DNA from: Siphonodentalium dalli
Taxonomy: Eukaryota; Mollusca; Scaphopoda; Gadilida; Siphonodentaliidae
NCBI GenBank assembly: GCA_032622095.1
Contig: CP136069.1
Coordinates: 8,508,036-8,572,035, forward strand
Length of the DNA: 64,000 nucleotides
Direction: 5' to 3'
In this document: in pieces, positions 22,531 through 34,833 of the stretch
Position numbering within the stretch: the stretch's first letter is position 1
Layout of the letters: every line of letters starts with the position of its first letter
Position numbers and translations under genes: made by a program
The notes under the pieces: model-generated
Seen by the model: the letters and a program-made list of their open reading frames with translations, nothing else
What the model was told of the DNA's origin: nothing
Databases searched by the model: none

Positions 22531-23239
22531 ACATTACTTTAAGTATATCGTTACAGGCCAACAGCCGTGTGTACGTAAAAATCGTAGCTGGCAATGGTCG
22601 TAGGGTAGTCAATCACATTCTTTAGAACAACATATGCTATCATAATGTACGATGAGATTGCAATCGTCTGAACAAACTATTCCTCCACTTACGATTGTAT
22701 CGTGGTCTTCTGAACATACACTAAGTTGTTCCCACAGTATGTTATACTTGTGATAGTTACTAGTACAGTATGCATGCACAGTGTTCACCTGCCCCTGGTA
22801 ATCACCAACCAATCATCAGAAATTAGGAAATGATGGAATCGAGATAAAAAAAGATGCATGCAAATTTCAATGACGTGCCTAAAAACCAGGTAGAAAATGT
22901 AATGTTGCGAAAAATACATAATAATGCAATACTTCAGTATGGACAGTACGGTATGTCGTGATATAATATTAGTATACAAACATTTGCAAAACTAACTGTC
23001 AAGACTCAAGCAAGGTTTCGTTTCGGTCAACATTGTGTGGCTATATAAATCACTAAACACTCACATGACGCAAACATTCTATTATTGGCTGACCTCGGGT
23101 TAAGTTAGAACAAATCGTGTTATGTTCCAGGTGATGACTTGCTTTCACATGCCCAAGTTGTACCCACTAACCAAGTTGTCCCTACCATCTAGGAAGCCCA
23201 GGTTAGAACGTTAACTTCTGGGTTGCCCTGGCTGATGTA

Positions 23240-23636
23240 CCCTGCTGGACAAAACAAGTGTCCATTGGCACCGCGGTGTATTTGCCGTTCGACCGTGCTG
23301 TCAGAGTTTGTAACTGCAGTTGAGCACCGCGGCTGAGCGGCAAGTACACCGCAGCCAAACGTCAAGTACCCGGTACACATGTACACCATGGCCGAAAAGC
23401 AACTACAACGGGGCCGCATGGCATGTACACCGTGGTTAGATTTCTGGTTTGTGTTGTCTTTTTTCAGTTTAATGAATGTACACAGCGGTAACTACACCAT
23501 GGCCGAATGGCAAATACACCGCGGCCCAACTGTAGTTAGCCGGTGGAGCCGCGATGTACCGGTAGTTGCATTTCGGCCGCGGTGGCAATGATAACCGCAC
23601 CGTGGTTAAGTGGGACACTTGTTTTACCCAGCAGGG
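23240..23636. mobile_element. TA-flanked MITE with GC-rich palindromes
   Basis: CCCTGCTGGACAAAACAAGT at the left and ACTTGTTTTACCCAGCAGGG at the right form an imperfect terminal inverted repeat, flanked by TA (23238-23239 and 23637-23638). The interior repeats ACCGCGG, ACACCGTGG and CCATGGCCGAA on both strands. Confidence 0.78.
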
Positions 23637-23770
23637 TATAAAGCATGGTGAGAAAGCTTATGGTACATAAACCCGAGGCATCTGGGAGACTAGTGCTGTA
23701 TGGTATTTTCGTTAATCATCAACACCAAGATACCATGTGCAAACAAACGCTGCCTTACACCGCCCACATT

Positions 23771-25586
23771 ATTAGGTCAACTTTACTTTGTAAAGTTTGA
23801 GCTATTGCCATGGCTTTGTCATCTGTGTGTACATGTATGCGTGTGTGCGTAATTCGTCAACAATACAGGCTACAGGTCGTACCTTTGGTCAGATCATTAT
23901 GAAATTTCACATAGCTGTTGACATCGACATTTAGACCGGAATGATTCATTTGGATAAAAAAACATGGCCACCAGCGGCCATCTTGGATTTCAATATTCAA
24001 TCCATTAGAACGGTCTACAGGTTGTACTGTTCGCCTGATCATCATGAAATTTGTCATGGATGTTAATATTGACATGTAGATGGGAACGAGTAATTTTGGG
24101 GTCATTCGACCAAAAACATGGCCGTCGACAGCCATCTTGGATTTTACTCTTTGCATGGCTAAATTATTTGGCACGCCCTACAGGTTGTACCTTTGGTCGG
24201 ATCATCATGAAATTTGTCATGGATGTTAATAGTTACATGTAGATGGGAAACGAGTACTTTTGGGGTCATTCGGCCAAAAAACATGGCGCTGGCAGCTATC
24301 TCAGCTGGCTATCTTGGATTTTACTCTTTGCGTCGGATCATCATAAAATTTGTCATGAATGTTGACAATGACATGTAGATGGGAACGAGTCATTTTGGGG
24401 TCATTTGGCCAAAAAACATGGCCGCCAGCAGCCATCTTGGATTTTACTCTTTGGATGACTAAATCCTTTAGCACGGGCTACAGATCGTAGCTTTAGTCTG
24501 ATCATCATGAAATTTGTCATGGCTGTTTAAATTGGACTGTAGATGGGAATGATTCATTTTGGGGTCATTCGGACAAAAAAACATGGCTGCCCGTGGCCAT
24601 CTTTGATTTCAAAATTCAATCCATTAGCACAGGCTACTGTTCGTCTGGTCATCATTAATTTTGTCATGGGTGTTAATATTGACATGTAGATGGGAACGAG
24701 TAATTTTGGGGTCGTTCGGCCAAAAAACATGGCCACTGGCAGCCATCTTGGAATTTACTCTTTGCATTACTAAATCCTTTCACACAGGCCACAAGTCTAA
24801 CCTTTGGTCAGATCATCATGAAATTTGTCATGGTTGTTAAATATGACATGTAGATGGGAACGAGTCATTGTCCAGTCATTCGACCAAAAAACATGGCCGC
24901 CAGCAGCCATCTTGGATTTTACACTTTGCATGACTAAATCCTTTGGCACGTGCTACAGAACGCACCTTTTGTCAGATCATTGTGAAATTTGTCATGGATG
25001 TTGACATTGACATGTAGATGAGATCGAGTAATTTTTAGGTTATTCGGCCAAAACCATGGCCGCCAGCAGCCATCTTGGATTTTACTCTTTGCATGACTAA
25101 ATCCTTTGGCATGGGCTACAGGTCGTACCTTTAATCGGATCATCATGAAATTTGTCATGGCTGTTGACACAGGCATGTAGATAACAAGTCATTTTAGGTT
25201 CATTTGGTCTTAAAATGTGTCCACTGGCAGCCATCTTGGATTTTACTCTTTGCATGACAAAATCCTTTGGCACACCCTACAGTCCACTTCCCTCATCCGA
25301 TCATCTCCAGACTTCATATTAATCTTGATATTGATCTTACTAGATGGAAGCTATCAAATGTTTTTAAATTTTATTGGAAAACATACTAGTAGCCACCTGG
25401 ATTTGACATCTGTAACCATCTTGGATTTAACTTTTTTATATACCGGTATACATGTACCGGTATATGTATCTCTTCATGTTGATAATCTAGTATTACTTAG
25501 ACATTTCAACTTTCTGCACCCCTAATCGCTCCACATTAAATTATTCCCTTTCCAAGTTGAGGTACAGTGTCATTGACACTTTCATT
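23771..25586 (+). mobile_element. Pearl/Helentron-like element with 165-bp tandem core, copy 1
   Basis: The left end has TTTACTTTGTAAAGTTTGAG CTATTG. The core is about nine units of roughly 165 bp (ACATGGCCGCCAGCAGCCAT, CTTGGATTTTACTCTTTGCA, TCATCATGAAATTTGTCATG, ACATGTAGATGGGAACGAG). The right end has AAGTTGAGGTACAGTGTCAT TGACACTTTCAT, with a perfect hairpin AGTGTCA/TGACACT. The layout of unique ends, internal tandem repeats and a 3' hairpin matches the bivalve 'pearl' class, later grouped with Helentrons. No Rep/helicase is present, so it is non-autonomous. A second copy is at 28354-30404. Confidence 0.75.
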
Positions 25587-26377
25587 ATATGAAGTACAGC
25601 TATGCTCTAATTAATCGACCCTCCTTAAGACCTTAACAATGTTGACATGCGGTATGACCGCGGTGTAATAACGCAGTCAGCCGCGGTATTGAAAACGCGG
25701 GTAACCGCGTGGTCGCGGTTGAGTTTTTGGTGCCACTACCGCTGTGTAAGTTTAAACCACAGTAAAACCTAGCGTCCGTATCGCAAATGAGCATTGTAAA
25801 TTATCGGACAATAGACTGACATATTGCGCATGGAAAATATTAATCTGAAATTGAAAATAAATCGGTTCTAATTTACCACGATCCCGATTTCCTTAAGCGT
25901 GCCAAATAAAGAGCGTCTGTTTATTCGTGATATGGTATATGGATAAGGCGTGCGCGATTAAGAATTAAAATGGCTTTTCGGTTCGAGCAAGATAATTATG
26001 CGATCGCCATGTGCACATTTCACCGACACAAAAATCATTTGGTTCAAGGAATTACGTGGGGACGTCAACCATTGAAGACGTCAGTACTCTAAAATAAATT
26101 TAGTTTGGCGCGAGGAATGAATGTAAGGTCAGTTTCTTAATTATTGGTGAAATGTTTTGAAAATTTAAGGGTACATTACTACATGTATGTTTGGGATCAC
26201 CTCTAGATGGGAACGATTGAATTTGAACAATTTTCAATGAAATAAATGGCACCCCCTCCCCCTTGAATCTGACCAAAAACACAATTTTGCATAATTCCAT
26301 TCGCACCTTGCACCCCCCCCCCCCCTTGCACCTCAATGCTCAGGCCTAATAACCTAGATATATTCATAAACCATGGT

Positions 26378-26606
26378 CCATCAGACAGATACTTTATCCA
26401 GGTGAAGTGTTCCGCGAAATTATAAATACACGAGGCCAACAGTTGCAATGCACATATCTCATTGAATTTGTATTGCGCATATCTTGTGTATAAAACCATG
26501 TGAGAAATTGATGTTTATTTTTGTCACCAATATGTTGAAACTCTAAACTTGTGTATGATGTATAATGTTAAACTCTCCGTTACGGAGGAAATAAAGGTAT
26601 ATATAT
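26378..26606 (+). mobile_element. Short LINE 3' end with 85-87 bp flanking duplication
   Basis: ATAATTCCAT...TCGCACCTTGCACC through ATTCATAAACCATGGT occurs at 26291-26377 and again at 26607-26691. Between them is a 229-bp segment ending in a hairpin (CTCCGTTACGGAG) and GAAATAAAGGTATATATATA. That end matches the 3' tail of the LINE at 19493-20518. It looks like a severely 5'-truncated copy with an unusually long target duplication. The two flanks differ in the length of the C run and by a 4-bp CATC. Confidence 0.72.
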
Positions 26607-26968
26607 ATAATTCCATCCATTCGCACCTTGCACCCCCCCTTGCACCTCAATGCTCAGGCCTAATAACCTAGATATATTCATAAACCATGGTTCTATATAC
26701 CGGTACCTGGTATCTGAACCTGAAAATTCCATAAATACACAGAACGACATGATGTGTATATGGGTTTGTCGATATGAGAGGGGATGGGTTCACATCAGAA
26801 GATTGTTTGCAAGATTGTCGGGATAACTTGGTTACTGGGTACAACTTGGGCATGTGAAAGCGAGTCATCACAGCAGAAAACCTGGAACATAACACGATTC
26901 GTTCTGTGTCCAGTAAATATTTAGTAACACATGTTTCCTATAAGAGATCTGAATACCAACTAACTTAA

Positions 26969-27446
26969 AGGTACTCAATCCGAACAGAGGGTCCCCATCT
27001 CAACAGATTCCAACAACAACAATCCGATCAGATGGTCCTATATTACTATTTCTTTGGCTTTGGGGGTACAAAATATTTGATTCGAGTCGAGGAACCAATC
27101 AAACAAAGCTCAGAGTTATTAAATATTGATTTTTGAAATTTGTTATTTACTCGAGATGAGTACTAATAATTGCCTTAAACTGCCGTAATCTTCTCTGGAT
27201 GTGTACTCCAAAATCTATTCAAACAGACAACGATGGATAACTCTAAAATCAAGTGGTAATAACAGCGCAATTTTGACTGAGTTCTGGGTCAGATAATATT
27301 CCCGATAATGAAAAATAATAGATTTCTAAAATCGATATCTAACAAATCTGAGCTTTGATGGGTGACTTCCTCGACTCGAATCAAATATTTTTGACCCCCG
27401 AAGCCATTGAAATAGTAATTGAGAGGAGTTTTATCGGATTGAGTAC
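26969..27446. mobile_element. TTAA-flanked MITE (478 bp), AGGTRC family, copy 2
   Basis: AGGTACTCAATCCGA at the left and TCGGATTGAGTACCT at the right are flanked by TTAA (26965-26968 and 27447-27450). Inner arms GATTCGAGTCGAGGAA and TTCCTCGACTCGAATC are inverted. Same family as 3821-4189. Confidence 0.85.
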
Positions 27447-27581
27447 CTTTAATGTTACCAGTCAATGTGATTATGTCCCAAACCATGTGAACTCAGGATT
27501 AGATGCATGGCCAAGTTTGTGCCACACTCAGGAAGATTATAATCCCCACTCTATGCTAAACCAGGTCATACATGTGTATTA

Positions 27582-28120
27582 TACCAGCGCCGAAGCCGAC
27601 CCACCCAAACTCAGTTGCGGTAGTTTATGACAAAAAATTTGCTTTAGTATATCTGGGATAAATCGCAACCATCTTTCATACGGTACTTTGCGATAATTAC
27701 TTTGCGATATTATCTTTGACTGATAAATCACAAACAAATTTGCGCCACTTACCTTTCCTATTGCAAAGGTATGTTAATTTGTTTGCAAAGTAATTAACAG
27801 TTTTTATCGCAAAGATGATTGCTATTCTGTTATATAAAATTGCGAAGTATTTTACGATCTATCGTAAAGATGTTTGCAATTTATCGCAAAGTTTTGCGAT
27901 TTATCAACATGTATTTTTAAAAAGATATTTGGAAAGTGACAGGAGGGTTTTCAAAACTTGAACCCAAATTTGTTTGTGATTTATCATCAGTCAAAGATAT
28001 CGCAAAGTAATTATCGCAAAGTATGAAAGATGGTCGCGATTTATCCCAGATATACTAAAGCAAATTTTTTGTCAGAAACTGCCACAACTGAGTTTGGGTG
28101 GGTCGGCTTCGGTGCTGGTA
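27582..28120. mobile_element. Long palindromic element with TTTGCGAT motifs
   Basis: Arms of about 155 bp (27582-27737 and 27965-28120) start TACCAGCGCCGAAGCCGACC and mirror each other with few mismatches. They include GATAAATCGCAACCATCTTT and its near complement. ATCGCAAAG or CTTTGCGAT recurs many times in arms and loop. Flanking bases are TA/AT-like but no firm duplication is seen. Confidence 0.8.
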
Positions 28121-28353
28121 TTCCAGTCCCTATGTTGTTAGTTTGATTTAAAATTTGGGAAAGTCGAAAAATTATTAAAACAAAAAAACAGCGGTGTTTG
28201 AACAGGATGTCAATACATTAGCTGACAGTGACACTCAAAAATCTTGGCGTGGGGGGGGGGTGGGTCACTGGGTGGGTGGTTTGGTCGTTGGGACTAACAA
28301 ACAATTTTTCCGCAACTCAGAATTTTTTTTCCTGCAAGTTTTTTGACTGTTTT

Positions 28354-30404
28354 TTTAGCTCAACTTACTTTTGTAAGTTTGAGCTATTGTCATGGTTTGT
28401 CGTCCGTGTGTCCGTCAAAAATTTCCTTTGGCGCGGGCTACAGGTTGTACCTTTGGTCTGATCTTCATGAAATTTGTCATGAATGTTGACATGTAGATGG
28501 GAACGAGTCATTTTGGGGTCATTCGGCCAAAAAACATGGCCACTGGCAGCCATCTTGGATTTCAAGATTCAATCCATTGGCGCGGCCTACAGGTCGTACT
28601 GTTCATCTGATCATCATGAAATTTGTCATTGATGTTAATATTGACATGTAGATGGGAACGAGTGATTTTGGGGTCGTTCGGCCAAAAAACATGGCCGCCA
28701 GCAGCCATCTTGGATTTTACTCTTTGCATGACTAAATCCTTTGGCGCGGGCTACAGGTTGTACCTTTGGTCTAATCTTTATGAAATTTGTCAGGGATGTT
28801 AACACTGTCATGTAGATGGGAACGAGTGATTTTGGAGTTGTTCGGCCAAAAAACATGGCCGCCAGCAGCCATCTTGGATTTTACTCTTTGCATGACTAAA
28901 TCCTTTGGCGCGGGCTACAGGTTGTACCTTCGGTCTAATCTTTATGAAATTTGTCATGAATGTTGACATTGACATGTAGATGGGAACGAATCATTTTGGG
29001 GTCATTCGGCCAAAAAACATGGCCACTGGCAGCCATCTTGGATTTCAAGATTCAATCCATTGGCGCGGCCTACAGGTCGTACTGTTCATCTGATCATCAT
29101 GAAATTTCTCATTGATGTTAATATTGACATGTAGATGGGAACGAGTGATTTTGGGGTCGTTCGGCCAAAAAACATGGCCGCCAGCAGCCATCTTGGATTT
29201 TACTCTTTGCATGACTAAATCCTTTGGCGCGGGCTACAGGTTGTACCTTTGGTCTAATCTTTATGAAATTTGTCATGGATGTTAACACTGTCATGTAGAT
29301 GGGAACGAGTGATTTTGGAGTTGTTCGGCCAAAAAACATGGCCGCCAGCAGCCATCTTGGATTTTACTCTTTGCATGACTAAATCCTTTGGCGCGGGCTA
29401 CAGGTTGTACCTTTGGTCTAATCTTTATGAAATTTGTCATGGATGTTAACACTGTCATGTAGATGGGAACGAGTGATTTTGGAGTTGTTCGGCCAATAAA
29501 CATGGCCGCCAGCAGCCATCTTGGATTTTACTCTTTACATGACTAAATCCTTTGGCGCGGGCTACAGGTCGTAGCTTTGATCCGAACATCATCAAAGTTG
29601 TCATGGATGTTAACAATGACATGTAGATGGGAACGAGGGATTTTGGGGTCGTTCGGCCGAAAAACATGGCCGCCAGCAGCCATCTTGGATTTTACTATTT
29701 GCATGACTAAATCGTTTGGTGCGGGCTACAGGTCGTACCTTTGGTCTGATCTTTATGAAATTTGTCATGAATGTTGACATTGACATGTAGATGGGAATGA
29801 GTCATTTGGGGTCATTCGGTCAAAAAACATGGCCACCAGCATTTTACTCTTTGCATGACTAAATCCTTTGGCGTGGGCTACAGGTCATACCTTTGGTCTG
29901 ATCTTTATTAAATTTGTCATGGATGTTAACACTGACATGTAGATGGGAACGAGTTGTACCTTTGGTCTAATCTTTATGAAATTTGTCATGAATGTTGACA
30001 TTGACATGTAGATGGGAACGAATCATTGTGGGGTCATTCGGCCAAATAACGTGGCTGCCAGTGGCCATCTTGGATTTCAAAATTCAACCCATTGGCGCGG
30101 TCTACAGGTCGTACTGTTCGTCTGATCATCATGAAATTTGTAGGTCGTAGCTTTGGTCAGATCTTCATAAAATTTGTCATGGATGTTAACAATTATACGT
30201 AGATGGGAACGAGTCCTTTTGGGGTCAATTGGTCAAAAAAAATGGCCACCAGCAGCCATCTTGTATCTTACTCTTTGCATCACTAAATCCGTTGGCGCAG
30301 GTTAGACATTTCAATTAGCACCTTTCCTATTCCTCCATTTACTGTCAACCATTAAATTATTCCCCTACCTAAGTTGAGCTACAGTGTCATTGACACTTTC
30401 ATTT
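28354..30404 (+). mobile_element. Pearl/Helentron-like element with 165-bp tandem core, copy 2
   Basis: It opens TTTAGCTCAACTTACTTTTG TAAGTTTGAGCTATTG and closes AAGTTGAGCTACAGTGTCAT TGACACTTTCATT, the same ends as copy 1 at 23771. About eleven core units lie between; GCCATCTTGGATTT spacing is roughly 160-166 bp, with truncated units at 29830-30150. Neighbouring units from 28690 to 29660 are close to identical, suggesting recent array expansion. The frames inside are the repeat read in reverse and are not genes. Confidence 0.78.
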
Positions 30405-30505
30405 CAATGAATTTGGCTTAAAACACCTTAGAATAAGAGAAATAATGTAATTCTAACTGCTAAACTGACTGCAGGCAGTTATTGTGTTGTATTTTGTTGC
30501 AAATT

Positions 30506-30610
30506 TTGAAATCCAAGATGGCCGCTGGCAGCCATGTTTTTTTGGCCGAATGACCCCAAAATGACCCGTTCCTATTTACATGACAATGTTAACATCCATG
30601 ACAAATAGTA
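30506..30610 (-). repeat. Inverted single monomer of the 165-bp repeat
   Basis: AATCCAAGATGGCCGCTGGC followed by AGCCATGTTTTTTTGGCCGA and ATGTTAACATCCATGACAAAT is one core unit in reverse orientation, 100 bp past the end of the 28354-30404 element. Confidence 0.75.
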
Positions 30611-31234
30611 TGCACAGAAATTCATATACAGCTGTTTACAGTGAATTCCCCCGCAAATCTGCTTTAGTGTTAAAAGGGGGTGGGTGTCCAAAAATGGTCG
30701 GAGAAAAATTTGGACGCATGGTGGGTGGGGGTCCCAACAAGGGTCGAAAGTAAAAAATCAGCATGCGTGCCTGAAAATGTTTTCTGACACCCCCCGAGGG
30801 CATTTACCAGTACAGGTAGTCAAGGGCTCTGTCTGTCCGAGCATATCACCTTGTAACTCGTGTGTTGATTATCAGAGTTTGTTATCTTTTGTCATGGTGA
30901 AAGCACAGGTTGGTACCTACATTAGTTAGGCTAATTATTTAAGGTACCGGTATGTAACTTTGTTCCAAAATGTTGTTGTACGAGAAATGTCGATTTCATG
31001 ACAATTAGGTGTTGGACATTGATTTTTATCTATAATTGTAGATGTATAGTGCAGACATTTAGCACCTGTGGACCTGGTTGAATTTTTCTGTGGTTCGATG
31101 GATCACATCCATCCTCAAGCTACTTATGTCATTTACTGGCATTTGTTTATAATGTGTAGGGGTAGATCGCTTGAGACCCCACCACAGTTCAATTCACACC
31201 AGGTTCTCAGCTTCAGATTACGTTGGCCATGTAA

Positions 31235-31425
31235 TTTTACGATTAAACCGTAAATTCACATTACGATGATGTTGTAATTTTACGATAGTTTTTCTGTCAT
31301 AATATTACGATCATTTTGTAAATATACGATCAAATTTGTAAATGTCAGAATAAGTTGATCTCGTAATTTTACGACAGTTACTGATGGTCCAATTCCTGCC
31401 AACAGTTTCTGTCGTAATATTACAA
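31235..31425. repeat. GTAATTTTACGA-type short repeats
   Basis: Forms of TTGTAATTTTACGA, CGTAATATTACGA and TGTAAATATACGA recur about eight times, partly inverted (TCGTAATATTACAA). Likely the remains of a MITE; ends not resolved. Confidence 0.5.
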
Positions 31426-32099
31426 TGAAATTTTTTTGAGTGTATGATCATTTACATATACCGGTATGATTTTTGTAATTATGGTTAATTAATCATCAAA
31501 TCCTACGAAAGATTAACAAGCGGGCGCAAATTACGTTTACGTATCATCATATTAGTTATATTTGACTATAACATATTCATCTTTCCTTTATTTACGTCGG
31601 GAATAGAAGACGGATCATACCAGTGCACAGCCAAATGTCACTCATAACAATATCACAGCGAATGAACAGTCTTCCGACAAAATTCGTTGTGCAATCTTTT
31701 GCGCTAGCTTTGATATTCAATAATATTATACTATTACTAATATATCCCGTTCTAAATGACAATAGCAGGATGACTCAATCGCGCCTTCATAACAATATTT
31801 CAACTAATTACATGCTAATTGAGTTGCTTATCGTGTGCCGTCATGATTAATAATTCTCCTGGACAAACTATATGCATAAAATGCATATGCAGGAAAGGTT
31901 CAGATAATAAGTTCAATAAACGATTGTATCGTTTGTTGAACGAAATATCTAAAAAAAAATCCATCAATAAATAGGAGTCCTGTCGTACTGTATGCTTGGT
32001 ATTGATAACACTATAATGAGTCCTTGTGGAACATATGTCCAACTGAATATGTGCTGTACATAAGTTTGTGACATAGTTAGTTTAAACACAACAGTTTAA

Positions 32100-32341
32100 C
32101 CCTTTGAGTGCCAGGGGCCGATATTATCGGCCCTAAACCTACACAATAAGTCTGTTAAAGAATATAATAAAATATATTAAAATTGTAAAAAATTTATAAA
32201 AAAAAAAAAGAAAAAAAAAAAAAGGGCCAATGCATTCTCTTATATTTGCGAGGCGACCTATGGTTGACTCGCATATATAAGAGAATGCATTGGCACAGGG
32301 TATATGGGTTGATACAAAAATCGGACCTGGCACTCAAAGGG
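32100..32341. mobile_element. TTAA-flanked MITE, piggyBac-like, with inner palindrome
   Basis: CCCTTTGAGTGCCAGGGGCC at the left and GGACCTGGCACTCAAAGGG at the right are flanked by TTAA (32096-32099 and 32342-32345). The interior carries the CCAATGCATTCTCTTATAT palindrome shared with 16906-17275, after an A-rich run at 32200-32222. Confidence 0.85.
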
Positions 32342-32418
32342 TTAAACGCCTAGATACTGGAACTTATGCAAACTTATGGATCTTATGGAACTTCTGAAAT
32401 GTAGATCTTGTAGAAATG

Positions 32419-32608
32419 ACTGCATATATAATGCGGGTTGGCTGCATATATAATGAGGGTTGGCTGCATATATAATGAGGGTCAGCTGCATATATAATGA
32501 GGGTTGGCTGCATATATAATGAGGGTCGGCTGCATATATAATGAGGGTTGGCTGCATATATAACGAGGGTCAGCTGCATATATAATTAGGGTCGGCTGTA
32601 TATATAGT
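32419..32608 (+). repeat. 22-bp minisatellite
   Basis: Eight full units and one partial unit of GCTGCATATATAATGAGGGT plus TG, CA or CG. Units ending TTG and TCA/TCG mostly alternate. Two overlapping open frames here are only the repeat translated. Confidence 0.9.
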
Positions 32609-32699
32609 GGAACATATATCTGTTCTCGACTGTAGCTGCATAAATTTTGAAACATACATCGGTCTCTCGACTGTACCTACATATATGAGTCATTATTAA

Positions 32700-34830
32700 T
32701 TTTGGCCCACATTCTTGTCCTTTGACACTAGCGTCTTCCAGACAAGGTATATGCTGACAAATTATGATTTTATATATGGCCCGCAATGAGTTCTATAAAA
32801 TATACACAGTATACTTGTCGTGTAGGAGTATATTCACTCCCTCTCCGTCACTTTTATAGATGAATTTCCACTAAAACTCATGTCCCAATTTCAAAATTTC
32901 GAGTTTGCTCATCCGACTATAGATATTGTTCAAAATAAATATGAAAACCGTCATGTGTAATTGAACAATGGTCATTAATCTTAATGATAATAAACCGTAG
33001 GCCATCAATATCCAAGATTTCCACATATTTATTGTTCATTACATCTTGTCCCTCAACTCAATGTCTCTTCTGTAATGAAGTGGCATAAGAGCAAAATAAT
33101 AGGCTCTCCCTGTCAATAGTAAATTACATCACCTGCCTTATAAAAGTCATGGTATGGTAAAACATGTGCGCAGAGTTGGCATTTTCAGAAACAGTCACAA
33201 AAAAATACGTATCAGGTAGATGCACCGATGACCGTATATTTCAAAAACATCTAAAATGTAACGTGAATTTAATCGATATAACCAGGGACCTCAGTATCTC
33301 TAATTCATTTTTGAAGAGATGTTTCTGAGTCAATTTGATTGCCACATTATCTCCCAGCTGAAGGGAGAAATAATTGAGATATGTTGTTTTTGATAGCCGG
33401 TACATATCTCCTGTAATGGTCTCCTCCTGTTACGAAGAAAAACATTACAGGAATGACTAGTTTTGTTACTGGAAATAAAACATTACATTAGATTAGACTA
33501 TTTGAAATATAGCTAGGCGCCTAAATTTTAAATGGAATTACGTGTAAATTGTTGGGTATCTTATTAATTTAGATTTTTAGTGAAGAAGTTATATTTCTAT
33601 GAGACACCATTTACATAAAACGCATTTAGTTTTGAATAAAATTGGCTTTTAGCCCCTTTGTCGAATTCCTGCTCTTATCATGATATGAACAAACACATAT
33701 GATAATATAGCATACCTCTTCTATATGTGAGACGTACCAAATGGAGCTTGCGTTACATGAAATACTCTGCAAGTAACATGATAGACGGCAGTGTGTTACA
33801 TGGATTATACTATTGTAAGTAATAGCTAGAAATCGTTTGTTATTCTGTTCAGCATTGTTTACTGTGTGTAGATATTTCATACTTAGATGTAAAATTATTT
33901 GGAAATATTGAAGTTAACATCTGATCGTGTACGTAGTCATGCACGTGGGCCAGGTGACTTTTATTGACCAGATAAATTCCTGTTTATCTACTTGCACGTA
34001 CGTGTCGTGTAACTTGACCTCAAATTAGCTGAAGAAACACTCCCCATAAAGTAATTGAGTTGAGATGTTCTATCGGTTACATGCATGATGCAATAAATAG
34101 CAGCATCCATTCTGTTTCTCTGGTGACTGAGCGTGTGTGATCTGAATGGCCCAGTTGGCCCACGATTGCAACATCTCAGATATATACATATACATCGCTA
34201 GTACACTTTTTCTTTGTGTACCAGGACTGGTGTGTGTGCAGTTACGGCAGAGGGCAGCGGCACACACTATATATCCACTCCACAAACTTCATTCCATATG
34301 GTGAATTCTTCATTTCAGCCATATATCTTCCTTCTGTTATGTCCCATTTTCATCGTGTTTTGTGTCGAATAAGACAACTATGAAAAAGTCTTTCGTGTAA
34401 CATTAAAAGCCCACATATAATTTTTGTGACAAGAGAAGGGTTATTTGACAGAAACTCTTTAACAAGTGAGCTCCCGAATAGTTTAAACTGCTCTTCCTTC
34501 CTCGACATAGAACTTGAAGAATCCAAATGCACAGGTTACGTAAATTGTGTTGCACATATGTCTTTACTGTAACATATGCCATTTGAAATCCCACAGTAAT
34601 TTATGAAATACCCATATACATGTTGCATTATACACGACAGACTGTGGCATTTTATTAGTGTTGCGTTATACTTGAAATGCGACATTGGTCGTTTAGTGTG
34701 ATAGCAGCCGCACTGGTGTGCTCAAAGTTTCTAACATGTAACGAATGTCGTCTGTAATGTAACATGGATGTCCTCCCTGTAACACGGGAAATAATGAAAT
34801 TTAAAAATGCTAAGCCATATGATTCCCAGG
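32700..34830. other. No recognised gene or element
   Basis: AT-rich sequence. I see no convincing exon, RNA gene or transposon end. Short open frames on the - strand (33626-33880, 34070-34285, 34403-34594, 34655-34969) show no family motif. Confidence 0.45.
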
Positions 34831-34833
34831 GAG

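Larger units (their letters stand above)
20640..22715. repeat. Outer inverted repeat around a 2.1-kb composite
   Basis: GTTCAGACGACCACGATACA at 20640, continuing ATCGTAAGCGGA, is mirrored at about 22683-22715 (TCCACTTACGATTGTATCGT, GGTCTTCTGAAC). A third partial match (GATTGCAATCGTCTGAAC) ends near 22670. The pair may be the termini of an element into which the 20817-21708 element was inserted. No target duplication is seen. Confidence 0.55.

Noticed and set aside
28365-29667. Several 60-75 codon frames on the - strand with repeated FFGRTTPKSLVPIYM-like text
   Set aside because: They are the 165-bp tandem repeat read in reverse; the frames recur with the repeat and have no gene context.
32342-32579. 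Two overlapping frames rich in SLYMQ/YICSQP repeats
   Set aside because: They are a 22-bp minisatellite; any frame without a stop gives a repetitive peptide.
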